Notes: generated by a model from the letters alone, not told the origin. 64,000 nt of DNA from Niallia nealsonii (GCF_002835805.1 NZ_PISE01000011.1:186001-250000), one strand, 5' to 3'; numbered from the stretch's first letter, positions 54,589 to 63,271 are shown. Translations and numbers: made by a program.

Positions 54589-55395
54589 TTATTCAAATGT
54601 AATGCCAAAGTACTTCATCGCTAATTCATCATAAGTTCCGTCTTCTTTTAATTCTGCGATCGCTTTATTTACCGCTTCTTGCAATTCAGCATCGCCTTTT
54701 CGCAAAGCTATAACAATATGGCTTTCTTCTCCGCCATCTAAAGGTTTACCAGAAATCTCTATTTGATTGCCGTCAGGAGCATTTTTAATATATGCTGCTG
54801 CTGAGGCTTGCCCCAGCACCACTGTATCAATGCGCTCATTTATTAAATCGGCAATACTCTCTGTTGGACCTGGATATGTTTTTAATTCTTTAAAACCTCC
54901 GATATCGCGAACAATCGTTTCCCAGTTTGATCCAGCATTAACCCCTACTTTTAAGCCCTTGATTTCTGTTGGATCAGCTATTTCCAGCGAATCTTTTCTA
55001 ACAACCGCTACCGCGCCATCCAATGCATATGGGTCAGAAAAATCAAGTGATTTCTTTCTTTCCTCTGTTACATGGATACTAGACATGACCATATCAAAAC
55101 GCCCTTGGTTTAAACCTGGAATCAAGCCTGAAAAATCTCCTGTTTCAAATACTGGTTTTACACCCATTTGTTTCGCAATCGCTTTTGCCCATTCGATATC
55201 ATATCCTGTTAATTTATTGTCATCTCCTAAATAAGTAAATGGACGATAATCCCCACTGGTCGCAATAACTAATTCTCCCTTGTCTTTAATTTTATCTAAT
55301 GTGCTTTTTTCTTCTGAACTTGATTTAGAACTGCCGCAAGCCCCTAACAATAATGTCAAAAGGAATATAAAAGGGATGATTACTAATTTTTTCAT
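54589..55395 (-). CDS. Amino acid ABC transporter substrate-binding lipoprotein
   Basis: The 268-residue protein starts with a lipoprotein signal (VIIPFIFLLTLLLGACGSS, Cys20) and has the type II amino-acid-binding fold: LVIATSGDYRPFTYLGDDNKLTGYDIEWAKAIAKQMG, SIHVTEERKKSLDFSDPYA, LKVGVNAGSNWETIV and VVIALRKGDAELQEAVNKAIAELKEDGTYDELAMKYFG. The position right behind the carbamoylase gene (3-bp gap) suggests that the imported ligand is the ureide or carbamoyl amino acid degraded by the operon. Confidence 0.93.
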   Translation of the reverse strand: MKKLVIIPFIFLLTLLLGACGSSKSSSEEKSTLDKIKDKGELVIATSGDYRPFTYLGDDNKLTGYDIEWAKAIAKQMGVKPVFETGDFSGLIPGLNQGRFDMVMSSIHVTEERKKSLDFSDPYALDGAVAVVRKDSLEIADPTEIKGLKVGVNAGSNWETIVRDIGGFKELKTYPGPTESIADLINERIDTVVLGQASAAAYIKNAPDGNQIEISGKPLDGGEESHIVIALRKGDAELQEAVNKAIAELKEDGTYDELAMKYFGITFE

Positions 55396-55398
55396 TGT

Positions 55399-56568
55399 TT
55401 ACTCTCCTTTATTGGAACAAATAGTTAATATCGTCTTCAGAAGCACATTCCCGCCTTTTTCAATTTCTTCCCAACTTGTGTATTCATCAGGATGATGACT
55501 TAAGCCATCCTTGCTTGGGACAAAAATCATGCCAGCATCTGTGATATATGTCATGGAATTCGCATCATGATTAGCCCCGCTTATCATATAGCGATAAGAA
55601 TATCCCAGTTGTATACACGCCTCTTCAATCACTTGTTGAATCCTTTCATTTAAGCTGTTCGGTTTCTTTTCAACGATATCTACTATTGTTGTATTCTTAG
55701 TATTCTCTTTAATCCATGCTTGAATTTGCTGGACAACCTTTTGCATATCTTCCCACGTCTTGCCTCTTACCTCTACTAACATGCTTACATAACCTGGAAC
55801 AACATTTGCTAGATTTGGTTTAATGGAAAACTCTCCAACTGTCGCCACCATTTCATTGCCATAATTTGCAGCTATTTCATTCACTACTTGGATAATTTTA
55901 GATGACTCTACTAACGCATCGCTTCGTAATGTCATTGGAGTTGTTCCAGAATGGCTTGGCTTTCCGAATACTTCCACTTTGAAGCGTTTAATTCCAGCAA
56001 TCGACGTTACAATTCCAATATTTTTTTGGTTTTTTTCGAGAACTTCTCCTTGTTCTATATGCAATTCAACAAACCCTAAGTAATCTTCTTTTTTCATCTT
56101 TGCTTGTTGAAGTTCTTCTATTGTAAATCCAAATTGTTTCAATTCTTCTTCCTTTTCTTTTTGGAAATCTATCAAACCAGTAGCTGTTCTGCTCCCAAAA
56201 GTGCCCCCCAAAGGATTTGCTTCTTCCCCAGTAAAGCAAACCAGCTCAACTGGGGAATCTAATGCAATTTTAGATTCAATAATAGTTTCTAATGCTTCTA
56301 AACCAGTTAAGACTCCTAACGCTCCGTCATATAATCCTCCTTCTGGAACCGTATCAAGATGGGAACCTATCAATAATGCTGGTTTATCGCCATCACCTAA
56401 GCGAGCATAAATGTTGTCCGCAGAATCTCTTCGAATCTTTAGATTTAATTCCTGGCATTTCCCTATAAGCCATTCTTTTGCAGATTTTTCTTCCTCAGAG
56501 AATGCTAGTCTGGTATAACCTTTTGTTCCACTGTTGATTTTTGCTATCTCATCAAAAAAGGTTTTCAT
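55399..56568 (-). CDS. N-carbamoyl-L-amino acid hydrolase / allantoate amidohydrolase family (M20)
   Basis: The 389-residue metalloenzyme of the hydantoinase/carbamoylase subfamily shows IGSHLDTVPEGGLYDGALGVLTGLEAL (metal His and bridging Asp), VCFTGEEANPLGGTFGSRTATG (catalytic Glu), GFVELHIEQGEVLEK (metal His) and YMISGANHDANSMTYI with the dimer-lid and metal His. It cleaves a carbamoyl group from an amino acid to give CO2, NH3 and the free amino acid, or acts on allantoate. It should take the ring-opened product of the amidohydrolase encoded two genes upstream. Confidence 0.92.
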   Translation of the reverse strand: MKTFFDEIAKINSGTKGYTRLAFSEEEKSAKEWLIGKCQELNLKIRRDSADNIYARLGDGDKPALLIGSHLDTVPEGGLYDGALGVLTGLEALETIIESKIALDSPVELVCFTGEEANPLGGTFGSRTATGLIDFQKEKEEELKQFGFTIEELQQAKMKKEDYLGFVELHIEQGEVLEKNQKNIGIVTSIAGIKRFKVEVFGKPSHSGTTPMTLRSDALVESSKIIQVVNEIAANYGNEMVATVGEFSIKPNLANVVPGYVSMLVEVRGKTWEDMQKVVQQIQAWIKENTKNTTIVDIVEKKPNSLNERIQQVIEEACIQLGYSYRYMISGANHDANSMTYITDAGMIFVPSKDGLSHHPDEYTSWEEIEKGGNVLLKTILTICSNKGE

Positions 56569-56599
56569 TCTATGAATGTTTATTTTAAGCCCAGTCGTA

Positions 56600-57952
56600 T
56601 TAATAAACGGTCACTCCCTTTAAATAGTTAAACCATTCGTTCATATTTTCTTCCTGATCGATAGAATAAAACTTGCTCTTCAAAAGATCTAATTCTTTCT
56701 GATCAGGTATAATATTTAAATATTTTTGATTTAATTTTTCATCTGATAAAGGCTCTTTGAAACTTCCAGAAGCATCTTTTACCTCTCCTACAAGGCAGTT
56801 ATTATTTATAAATTCAATTGTTACTCTAGCAGCCCTTTCTTCAGGCAGCCGAGCTGACATAAGCGGATCTTCCATTACTTGAATTTTATCTGAAATTTCT
56901 GTAATTTTAGAATAGACTAATGTCTCATCTGTAAAACTGCCATAAAGGTTCTCTCCCGATAAAATGACTGCCAAAACATATGGGATTGAAAATTTCGATG
57001 ATAATATATTTTCTGGACATTGATTATCTAATCTTGCTGCTAAACCGTATGTCTCTACTGTTATATTTTTAATTTCGTTAGGATCAATTTCATTTTTTTC
57101 AAGAATTTGATATAAGGCATCAATCGCTGAATGGGTAAAACGGCAAGATGGATAATACTTAAAGAAGCTCTTTTCAATCATCGCTGGCTTCATAAGATCT
57201 TTTTGAAATAGCTCATCATTAAAATCCTTTAACATTAAATGATCCCAAGTAGCTTGAACTACTTTTAAGGAACTCTTAAAATTTGCTGTTTGAAATAAAA
57301 CGGTTTTATAGGCAATCATCATGGCAATTCCAGTGTATAAATTCCTTACCGTATTGCCGCTTACAGCTGCTTCCCAAGCTGTTGCAATCGGAGTGGCAGC
57401 AGCCAACAAGGCAATTTCGATGATTTCTTCTTTTGTTTTTCCCTGCAGAATTCCACATGCTACAGCTCCGCCAATTATTCCCCATGTTCCATGGGGATGA
57501 AAACTATCATCCATATTTGCTGCATACGCATATCGAGAAGCTGCTTCATACCCAAGAATAAAAGCACGAATGAAATCTTTTCCATTTGCTTCATCAAGGA
57601 TTGCCTTCACATAAAGCGGAGCAAAAATATGTGCAGCAGGATGGCCTTTTGCAAATTGATTTCCTTCATCATTTTCATTGGACACGACAGCTGTGCCGTG
57701 CAAAAGCAAATTATCTTCTAGAGATGTGTATAATGCAGTCCCAAGCACCGGAATGCAATAATGCTGGTCATACTGCGGGGAGGATACTTGCTTCATTAAA
57801 TTTTGCATTTCTTTATTGTTCAAACCATCGATTGTCGCTAAGGCTGTATCTAAAATAATGGACTTTGTTCTTTCTATTGTTTCTGCTGAGAAATCCTCCC
57901 ACTGATAATCCAAAATTTCTTCTAGCATTTCTACAAATCTATTTAGTGACAA
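56600..57952 (-). CDS. MmgE/PrpD family protein
   Basis: The 450-residue protein has the family pattern: an N-terminal helical domain (ERTKSIILDTALATIDGL, GTAVVSNENDEGNQFAKGHPAAHIFAPLYVKAILDEANGKDFIRAFILGYEAASRYAYA, FHPHGTWGIIGGAVACG) and a second alpha/beta domain containing KYYPSCRFTHSAIDALYQILEKN. Members are 2-methylcitrate dehydratase, cis-aconitate decarboxylase and an iminodisuccinate epimerase, so elimination, hydration or epimerisation of a polycarboxylate is expected. It overlaps the amidohydrolase gene by 14 bp, indicating coupling. Its presence in a hydantoinase-carbamoylase operon is unusual. Confidence 0.9.
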   Translation of the reverse strand: MSLNRFVEMLEEILDYQWEDFSAETIERTKSIILDTALATIDGLNNKEMQNLMKQVSSPQYDQHYCIPVLGTALYTSLEDNLLLHGTAVVSNENDEGNQFAKGHPAAHIFAPLYVKAILDEANGKDFIRAFILGYEAASRYAYAANMDDSFHPHGTWGIIGGAVACGILQGKTKEEIIEIALLAAATPIATAWEAAVSGNTVRNLYTGIAMMIAYKTVLFQTANFKSSLKVVQATWDHLMLKDFNDELFQKDLMKPAMIEKSFFKYYPSCRFTHSAIDALYQILEKNEIDPNEIKNITVETYGLAARLDNQCPENILSSKFSIPYVLAVILSGENLYGSFTDETLVYSKITEISDKIQVMEDPLMSARLPEERAARVTIEFINNNCLVGEVKDASGSFKEPLSDEKLNQKYLNIIPDQKELDLLKSKFYSIDQEENMNEWFNYLKGVTVY

Positions 57953-59324
57953 CGAGTTCCTCTCCTTTATAAGCAGAACCTTTCACAAAGTTGCCAAATC
58001 CAGGTTCCACTACAATTTTCTCTCCATCAAAAACTACTTCTCCTCTTATAATCGTTTGCGCCACTTTTCCTTTGCCTTCATATCCATCGAATGGAGATAA
58101 TTTTGCATTGGAATGAAATTTTGTTTCATCTACTATGAATGTTTCTGTTGGATCAATTACGGTAAAATCAGCATCATAACCTTCCTTAATTTTCCCTTTC
58201 GAAGGAATGCTAAATACTTCAGCTGGATGTGTAGACATTAATTTAGCAAATTCTACTGGTGTAATTTTTTTCGTATTGACTGCACTATCAAACATTAATG
58301 GAACCATAACGTCCAAACCTGGCATTCCAGAAGTTGCTTTAAAGATATTATCATTTCCAATTTCTTTACTTTGGTATGGCCATGGAGCGTGATCAGAAGA
58401 AATTAAATTAATATGGTGAGCAGAAAGTTTTTCCCATAATCCTTGTACTTCCTCAGGAAGGCGTAACGGCGGATTATTTTTTGCTTTCGGTCCATATTTT
58501 TCTAATGCTGTTACATCTAACATTAAGTATGGATAACAAGTTTCTAATGTAACATTTACTCCTTGTGCTTTATAAAGTTGAATTAGTTCAATGGTTCTAG
58601 GATGACTTACATGGACAATATGCAGAGGAGACTTCGTAAAATAAGCAAATTCCAGAAGTTTTAACACGGCTGTTGTTTCAGAAATCGGCGGTCTTGTCTC
58701 CATATGTGCAGCGGGATAAACTTTTCCTTCTTCTTCATATTTTTCAATCAAGCCGTAGATGATTTCATCATTTTCTGCATGAAAGGCTGCTCGTATACCA
58801 AGTTCTCTTAATTGCTCCATTGCTTCCATGATTTCTAAATCTGGAATTCTTGGAAATCTGAATTCATCTGTTTCAAAAGTCGACATTTTAAATGCCATAG
58901 CTCCCGCCTCTGAAAGTGGTTTAATTTGATCTGTTCCATCTTTTTTAGAAATGGTAGCCCATAAACCAATATCAACAATTGCTTCTTCTTTTAATCTTTC
59001 TACTTTTTCTTTGAAGATTTCTACATTGTTGATTGGAGCTGGCCGGTCATACGGCATATCCATAAAAGTAGTTACTCCTCCAGCAGCTGCCGCACTGCTA
59101 GTAGGGATAAACCCTTCTTCTGTATTGCTGTAACAATGGACATGCACATCAATGATTCCTGGAAAAACAAATTTATCGGTAAAATCCAGAACTTCTTCTC
59201 CATCTATAGTTTTACTATCCATAACAATCTTTTCTATTTTTCCATTATTGACACCAACTGCTCCATTAATGACTCTATCTTCTAAAACAATATTCCCTTT
59301 AACTACCTTTTCGAATTTTTCCAT
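57939..59324 (-). CDS. Cyclic amidohydrolase (hydantoinase/dihydropyrimidinase/allantoinase family)
   Basis: The 461-residue TIM-barrel metalloenzyme has the complete set of dinuclear-site motifs: VFPGIIDVHVHCYSN (HxH), AGAMAFKMSTFETDE with the Lys that becomes carbamylated, GIRAAFHAENDEI and SPLHIVHVSHPRT (His ligands) and LISSDHAPW (Asp). A small composite beta domain flanks the barrel at both ends. It opens a cyclic ureide to the N-carbamoyl compound. Allantoinase and L- or D-hydantoinase share these residues; context cannot decide. It lies 23 bp after the IclR gene. Confidence 0.93.
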   Translation of the reverse strand: MEKFEKVVKGNIVLEDRVINGAVGVNNGKIEKIVMDSKTIDGEEVLDFTDKFVFPGIIDVHVHCYSNTEEGFIPTSSAAAAGGVTTFMDMPYDRPAPINNVEIFKEKVERLKEEAIVDIGLWATISKKDGTDQIKPLSEAGAMAFKMSTFETDEFRFPRIPDLEIMEAMEQLRELGIRAAFHAENDEIIYGLIEKYEEEGKVYPAAHMETRPPISETTAVLKLLEFAYFTKSPLHIVHVSHPRTIELIQLYKAQGVNVTLETCYPYLMLDVTALEKYGPKAKNNPPLRLPEEVQGLWEKLSAHHINLISSDHAPWPYQSKEIGNDNIFKATSGMPGLDVMVPLMFDSAVNTKKITPVEFAKLMSTHPAEVFSIPSKGKIKEGYDADFTVIDPTETFIVDETKFHSNAKLSPFDGYEGKGKVAQTIIRGEVVFDGEKIVVEPGFGNFVKGSAYKGEELVVTK

Positions 59325-59347
59325 TATGCTTCACCTCTTTAAATTAG

Positions 59348-60079
59348 TTATAAATATTTTTCAATATTACTGGCAGATTCTTTTAATTGATGAATTAAAA
59401 ACTGGCTGTCAATATCTTTTATTCTTTCTGAAGGGAAAGCTACACTTAATGAAGTGATTAAACTGCCATTAAAATCAAAAATCGGTACACTGTAGGTACT
59501 TACACCCCAATCAATCTCACTTTCACTGTACGCATAGCCTTTTCTCCTAATATCCTCTAACTCTTTCAGCAGTTCTTCTCGGTCACAAATTGTATTTTCT
59601 GTATATCTCTCTACAACATTTAATTCATATAACTGATCAATAAATTTCTCATCCATATAAGCAAGCAAAACCTTGGATGATGCTCCACAATGAATTGGCA
59701 CAATTGCTCCCTGTTTAGAAGATACATTAATTGGCTGCAAGGAAGAGATGGTATCCAGGCAAACTGCGTGGTAACCGGACCTGATGCTTAGAATGATTGT
59801 TTCTTTTGTTGCATCTCTTAAACGAATCATTTCCTCTCTTGTTACATGCAATAGATTAGTATCATCTCTTATTATTTTTGAAAAATACAAAATCTTATAG
59901 CCTAATTTGTACATGTCTTCCTTATCTTCACGTATATAGCCGCGGTTTTTTAAAACCTTTAAGTGTCTATACACAGAACTTTGAGGCTGATTAAGCTTTT
60001 CTGCCATTTCAGCAACGGAATAGGTTGTATGATCAAAATTGTATAATTCTAAAATATCTAGTGCTTTCTCTAGACTCAA
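59348..60079 (-). CDS. IclR family transcriptional regulator
   Basis: The 243-residue regulator has a winged helix-turn-helix (LEKALDILELYNFDHTTYSVAEMAEKLNQPQSSVYRHLKVLKNRGYIRED) and an IclR effector domain (IPIHCGASSKVLLAYM, RRKGYAYSESEIDWGVSTYSVPIFDFNGSLITSLSVAFP). It is the first gene of the operon and is probably autoregulated through the 21-bp palindrome just upstream. IclR proteins govern allantoin, hydantoin and aromatic catabolism; here the inducer is presumably the operon substrate. Confidence 0.93.
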   Translation of the reverse strand: MSLEKALDILELYNFDHTTYSVAEMAEKLNQPQSSVYRHLKVLKNRGYIREDKEDMYKLGYKILYFSKIIRDDTNLLHVTREEMIRLRDATKETIILSIRSGYHAVCLDTISSLQPINVSSKQGAIVPIHCGASSKVLLAYMDEKFIDQLYELNVVERYTENTICDREELLKELEDIRRKGYAYSESEIDWGVSTYSVPIFDFNGSLITSLSVAFPSERIKDIDSQFLIHQLKESASNIEKYL

Positions 60080-60108
60080 GACATCCTTCCCTCCCTTACC
60101 AAATCACT

Positions 60109-60129
60109 AATTATCAATTATTGATAATT
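60109..60129. promoter_or_regulatory. 21-bp perfect palindrome upstream of the IclR-led operon
   Basis: AATTATCAAT, one T, ATTGATAATT form a perfect dyad 30 bp upstream of the IclR start. It is the likely operator for autoregulation of the whole operon. A third ATTATCA-like half lies just to its right (GATTATC, 60130-60136). The rest of 60137-60340 is AT-rich with no gene. Confidence 0.65.
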
Positions 60130-60342
60130 GATTATCATTTCTTAAATCCATAGTCTTAATTTACAGCACTAAAAATGATTTGTCTTACTTATAGTCAGAT
60201 AATCTTACAGTGTTTTTTGAATTTTCAGTTTTAATTTACTTTTATGTCATTTTATTTAACATCCAAATGTACTATTAGAAAAATGCAAAAAGAATTTCCA
60301 AATTGCCGTTTTACAAAAAGCACTTAAATTTGAGTGAAAATA

Positions 60343-60378
60343 AAAATGAGTGAAATCCTTTAATAAAGGATTTCACTC
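60343..60378 (-). terminator. Strong terminator overlapping the alpha/beta hydrolase stop codon
   Basis: On the minus strand GAGTGAAATCCTTT pairs perfectly with AAAGGATTTCACTC over 3 nt, followed by ATTTTTATTTT. The TGA stop is inside the stem. Confidence 0.85.
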
Positions 60379-61404
60379 ACTCCACTCTCTCAAATTATCA
60401 ATTAAAATTTGTTCTATCTCTTTTGCATCATCCAAATGAAAAATATGAGAAGACTTCTTTGCCCAATACAGTCTTTTCTCAGGAGCATCCAGCTTTTCAA
60501 AATAGTCTTGGATTAATTTTGGCATAATGTGCTTATCTTTTTTCCCGTGGATAAATAGGACGGGAATTTCTACTTTAGGAATTTCTATAGGGAAATTAAA
60601 ATGATTTAGGTCATAAAGCATTTGTTCTGAATAAGCTAGTTTCATTCCTGTGATTAATGAATGATAGATGTCCTTTAAGGTGTAATCAGGAGATGTCAGC
60701 ATCATTTGAAACATTTTGAAATAAGTGGGTGTCCCTTTATCTTTTGCATCATAGATCATCGATTTATATTTAAATAACCATTTTTGAAGGATGTTCCATT
60801 TCTTAAAACTTTTTAGATAAGGAGGTTCTCCAATCCTTGTCAATTCATTGATAGCTTTTTGATTATTCGTTTCTTTTGCTTTTTTCAGCAGCCATCGATA
60901 GCTTAGCTTGTCGTTTTCTCCCCAATTTGTAACTTGGGATAACGCGGTATAAGAATAGAATAAATCTGGATATTGGGAAATGAGGGGCAGTCCGATAATT
61001 GTGCCCCATGAATAGGCCATAATATGCAGTTTAGGCTGCTTAAAACGTTTTAATAAATAATCGGTTATTTCCTTGGCATCCCTGATAAATTGTTTAAGAT
61101 GCATCGTTTCTTTTGGGATATCCTTTGAATAGGACTTTCCTGTGCCTCGCTGATCCCAATAGACAAGGGTAAAATGTTTAACTAGTCGTTTCGTGCAAGT
61201 AATTAACGTGTAATCGGCTCCTCGATTGGATATTCCGGGAATAGGCATGCTTGGTCCACCATGAAGAACGAACAGCATAGGGTTTTTGATGTCTTCTGTT
61301 TGAATAAGTATCGATTGCTTGATGCCGCCAATCTGGATTGTTTCGATAACATTCATGCCGTTTTTTGAAATAGTGAAATCTGCTTTTCTTGAAAAAAACT
61401 TCAC
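60373..61404 (-). CDS. Alpha/beta hydrolase (proline iminopeptidase-like)
   Basis: The protein of about 343 residues has the oxyanion segment FVLHGGPSMPIPG, VYWDQRGTGKSYS typical of prolyl iminopeptidase-like hydrolases, the nucleophile elbow MAYSWGTIIGLPL (Ser), the acid region FIHGKKDKHIMP (Asp) and the His in KKSSHIFHLDDAKE. Substrate is unknown. I place the start at GTG (61402-61404), 7 nt after AGAGAGG; an upstream in-frame ATG at 61443 would give 13 more residues but has a weaker site. It is a single gene. Confidence 0.88.
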   Translation of the reverse strand: MKFFSRKADFTISKNGMNVIETIQIGGIKQSILIQTEDIKNPMLFVLHGGPSMPIPGISNRGADYTLITCTKRLVKHFTLVYWDQRGTGKSYSKDIPKETMHLKQFIRDAKEITDYLLKRFKQPKLHIMAYSWGTIIGLPLISQYPDLFYSYTALSQVTNWGENDKLSYRWLLKKAKETNNQKAINELTRIGEPPYLKSFKKWNILQKWLFKYKSMIYDAKDKGTPTYFKMFQMMLTSPDYTLKDIYHSLITGMKLAYSEQMLYDLNHFNFPIEIPKVEIPVLFIHGKKDKHIMPKLIQDYFEKLDAPEKRLYWAKKSSHIFHLDDAKEIEQILIDNLREWSE

Positions 61405-61482
61405 ACAAATCAACCTCTCTTTACCCGAAACTGTTCCTTCCATCTATACCGAAACTTTATTTTAAAAAAAGTATAGTTCTCT

Positions 61483-62265
61483 TCAACAACTCAATACTCT
61501 CTCAATCCTCACAATAATATCCAAAAACTCATTAAAATCGTTATAGACATACTCTTGGGAATGCGCGGTATTGTTTCTTAGTTCTTCTATCCTGTTAAAA
61601 AATTGTTTTGCTTCCCTTCTTGAATGAAGTTCTAATTTTTCCAATAAGTCAGGAGTTTTTTGGACAATCATGCCTTTATCTGAGAGCTGCAAACAGTCAA
61701 TTAATCCTAGGCCTGCATTTTTTTCTTTTCTTATATGGAATAGGTTCATCGCTTCATTTATCCGATTAGCACTCAAACGATTTTTCCATTGTTCATTTGG
61801 GTAATAATCCATGATTAACTCAACTAAATTCATCTCCAAAATCGATATTAACCCAAATACCAGCATGCGAATCGGCTGCTTTTGCAAATCTGCAACAGTT
61901 ATCAACTTATTGATTCGATTGCTTTCTAGTATGAAAACAGGATGCCTCTCTCTTAAAATTAACAGCAACTCTAGTAAAGAAGTGGATTCTGAAACAAGAT
62001 CCTCCATTTGAAAGGTATGCATATAATGTGAAATCAACCCTTCATTCAATTCTGATTGAATAATATAACCAATGATTTTTCCATCAATCGCCACTCCATA
62101 ATAGTCAAAATCAAGCTTTTCCATTTGAAATTTTATTGTTAATGCATCATCTTCTGGAGAACATGCTGATAATTCTTCTGCTATTAATCCTACCGTAAGA
62201 TTATTGGAATAAATTTCTTGAAGTGTCTCAAGATTTTTCCTTATGCTTTTAATTGCCAAAATCAA
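61483..62265 (-). CDS. CBS-pair protein with HEPN-like C-terminal R-x4-H motif
   Basis: The 260-residue protein starts with CBS-like segments (LTVGLIAEELSACSPEDDALTIKFQMEKLDFDYYGVAIDGKIIGYIIQSEL and TSLLELLLILRERHPVFILESNRINKLITVADLQKQPIRMLVFGLISILE). It is followed by a helical domain (about 145-260) ending in RIEELRNNTAHSQEYVYNDFNEFLDIIVRIE. Arg230 and His235 fit the R-x4-6-H active-site motif of HEPN ribonucleases, here with an Asn next to Arg. A nucleotide-sensing CBS module controlling an RNase-like module is a reasonable inference. I do not know a characterised homologue. Confidence 0.8.
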   Translation of the reverse strand: MILAIKSIRKNLETLQEIYSNNLTVGLIAEELSACSPEDDALTIKFQMEKLDFDYYGVAIDGKIIGYIIQSELNEGLISHYMHTFQMEDLVSESTSLLELLLILRERHPVFILESNRINKLITVADLQKQPIRMLVFGLISILEMNLVELIMDYYPNEQWKNRLSANRINEAMNLFHIRKEKNAGLGLIDCLQLSDKGMIVQKTPDLLEKLELHSRREAKQFFNRIEELRNNTAHSQEYVYNDFNEFLDIIVRIERVLSC

Positions 62266-62547
62266 TTCTCCTCCATAACCTCTTTCGTTTCTGTGTGCTT
62301 TGCAAATATATATAAACTATTTTTTGTGAATTTATGATTTTTAGTCTTATTTTTCCCCTGATTTAAATTATCTACGTTCATTTTACCATCTCTTCTATGG
62401 TCACTGTTTTTTATTTTCTTGATTTAGAGTCAGCTCTAAGTTGCAGACTATCCTTAAATCGTGGTTATTTGTATTTTAAAAAAAGGCTGTTTTTTAAAAG
62501 ATTGTTGTTTTTCGGATAGTTTCCATGAGTAAATCCATGGTTAAAAC
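62266..62547. other. Intergenic region left of the GC-rich element
   Basis: No ORF, RNA or clear terminator was recognised in these AT-rich bases. Confidence 0.45.
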
Positions 62548-62678
62548 AGGTGGATTGGAGTGCAAGGTGCGAGACTCCTATGGGGTTAGCGGGACAGGTG
62601 AGACCCCGCAGGCGATGCGCCGAGGAGGCTCACCGCCCGCCCCACGGAAAGCGCGCATCCTAGAACGGAAATCCACCT
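62548..62678. repeat. GC-rich interspersed intergenic element, about 130 bp
   Basis: The element runs from AGGTGGATT to ATCCACCT (terminal inverted repeat) and contains GCGAGACTCCTATGGGGTTA, GCGGGACAGGTGAGACCCCG, CGAGGAGGCTCACCGCCCGC and CCACGGAAAGCGCGCATCCT. This is the kind of GC-rich repeat found many times between genes in Bacillus genomes. It contrasts sharply with the AT-rich flanks. An ORF that spans it is not credible as a gene. Confidence 0.8.
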
Positions 62679-62747
62679 ACTCCTTTAAAAGCAACAAATT
62701 TTACAAGAACAGTCTTAAAAAATCACAAACTAAATATAAAAAGACTA

Positions 62748-62776
62748 TTGACATATAAGTTTAAACGTATTATTAT
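62748..62776 (+). promoter_or_regulatory. Sigma-A promoter of the mhqR-like gene
   Basis: TTGACA (62748-62753), a 17-nt spacer and TATTAT (62771-62776) form a near-consensus promoter. The MhqR-type operator follows immediately. Confidence 0.8.
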
Positions 62777-62794
62777 TATCTCATATTCAAGATA
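62777..62794. promoter_or_regulatory. MhqR-type operator upstream of the regulator gene
   Basis: TATCTCATATTCAAGATA has the TATCT...AGATA dyad of the B. subtilis MhqR operator (TATCTCGAATTCGAGATA). It covers the expected start site, so the gene is probably autorepressed. Confidence 0.7.
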
Positions 62795-62827
62795 CTTTAA
62801 TTAAAAGTATTTGTGGAGGTGAAATAA

Positions 62828-63256
62828 ATGAAGATAAAGTGCACGAATTTGCCTTATCTTGTTTTAATGCAAACATCTAAAGCATTACAAGAACATATGA
62901 AGTTAGAATTGGCAAAAAGCAAACTCAGCATTACTGAATTTTCCGTTTTAGAAGTACTTTGCCATATGGAAAAATCAACGATTCAACAAATAGGCAGCAA
63001 GATACTTATATCGAGTGGGTCTATGACATATGTTATTGATAAATTAGAGCAGAGAGGTTTATTAATTCGTAGCGCATGTCCTGATGACCGGAGAGTAATT
63101 CATGTTGCTTTAACAGATGATGGGAACAAATTGATGGACAATATCATGCCTAAACATCAGGAATTAGTTAATTACTTGCTAGGGTCTTTAAATAATGATG
63201 AAGCAGAGATGCTTGTTACGCTATTAAAGAAGATAAATAAAAGGGTAGAAAACTAA
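62828..63256 (+). CDS. mhqR: MarR family regulator, MhqR-like
   Basis: The 142-residue winged-helix repressor matches the MhqR pattern: LSITEFSVLEVLCHMEKSTIQQIGSKILISSGSMTYVIDKLEQRGLLIRSACPDDRRVIHVALTDDG. B. subtilis MhqR represses quinone and azo-compound detoxification genes, including a DoxX-family gene (mhqP). Here two doxX genes follow directly. TGGAGGTG precedes the ATG. Matching operators in front of this gene and the first doxX support the assignment. Confidence 0.85.
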   Translation: MKIKCTNLPYLVLMQTSKALQEHMKLELAKSKLSITEFSVLEVLCHMEKSTIQQIGSKILISSGSMTYVIDKLEQRGLLIRSACPDDRRVIHVALTDDGNKLMDNIMPKHQELVNYLLGSLNNDEAEMLVTLLKKINKRVEN

Positions 63257-63271
63257 TTTTTTTAAATATAA

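Noticed and set aside
62525-62758. 77-aa plus-strand ORF
   Set aside because: It reads through the GC-rich interspersed element, has no ribosome binding site and an implausible composition; the sequence is better explained as a repeat.
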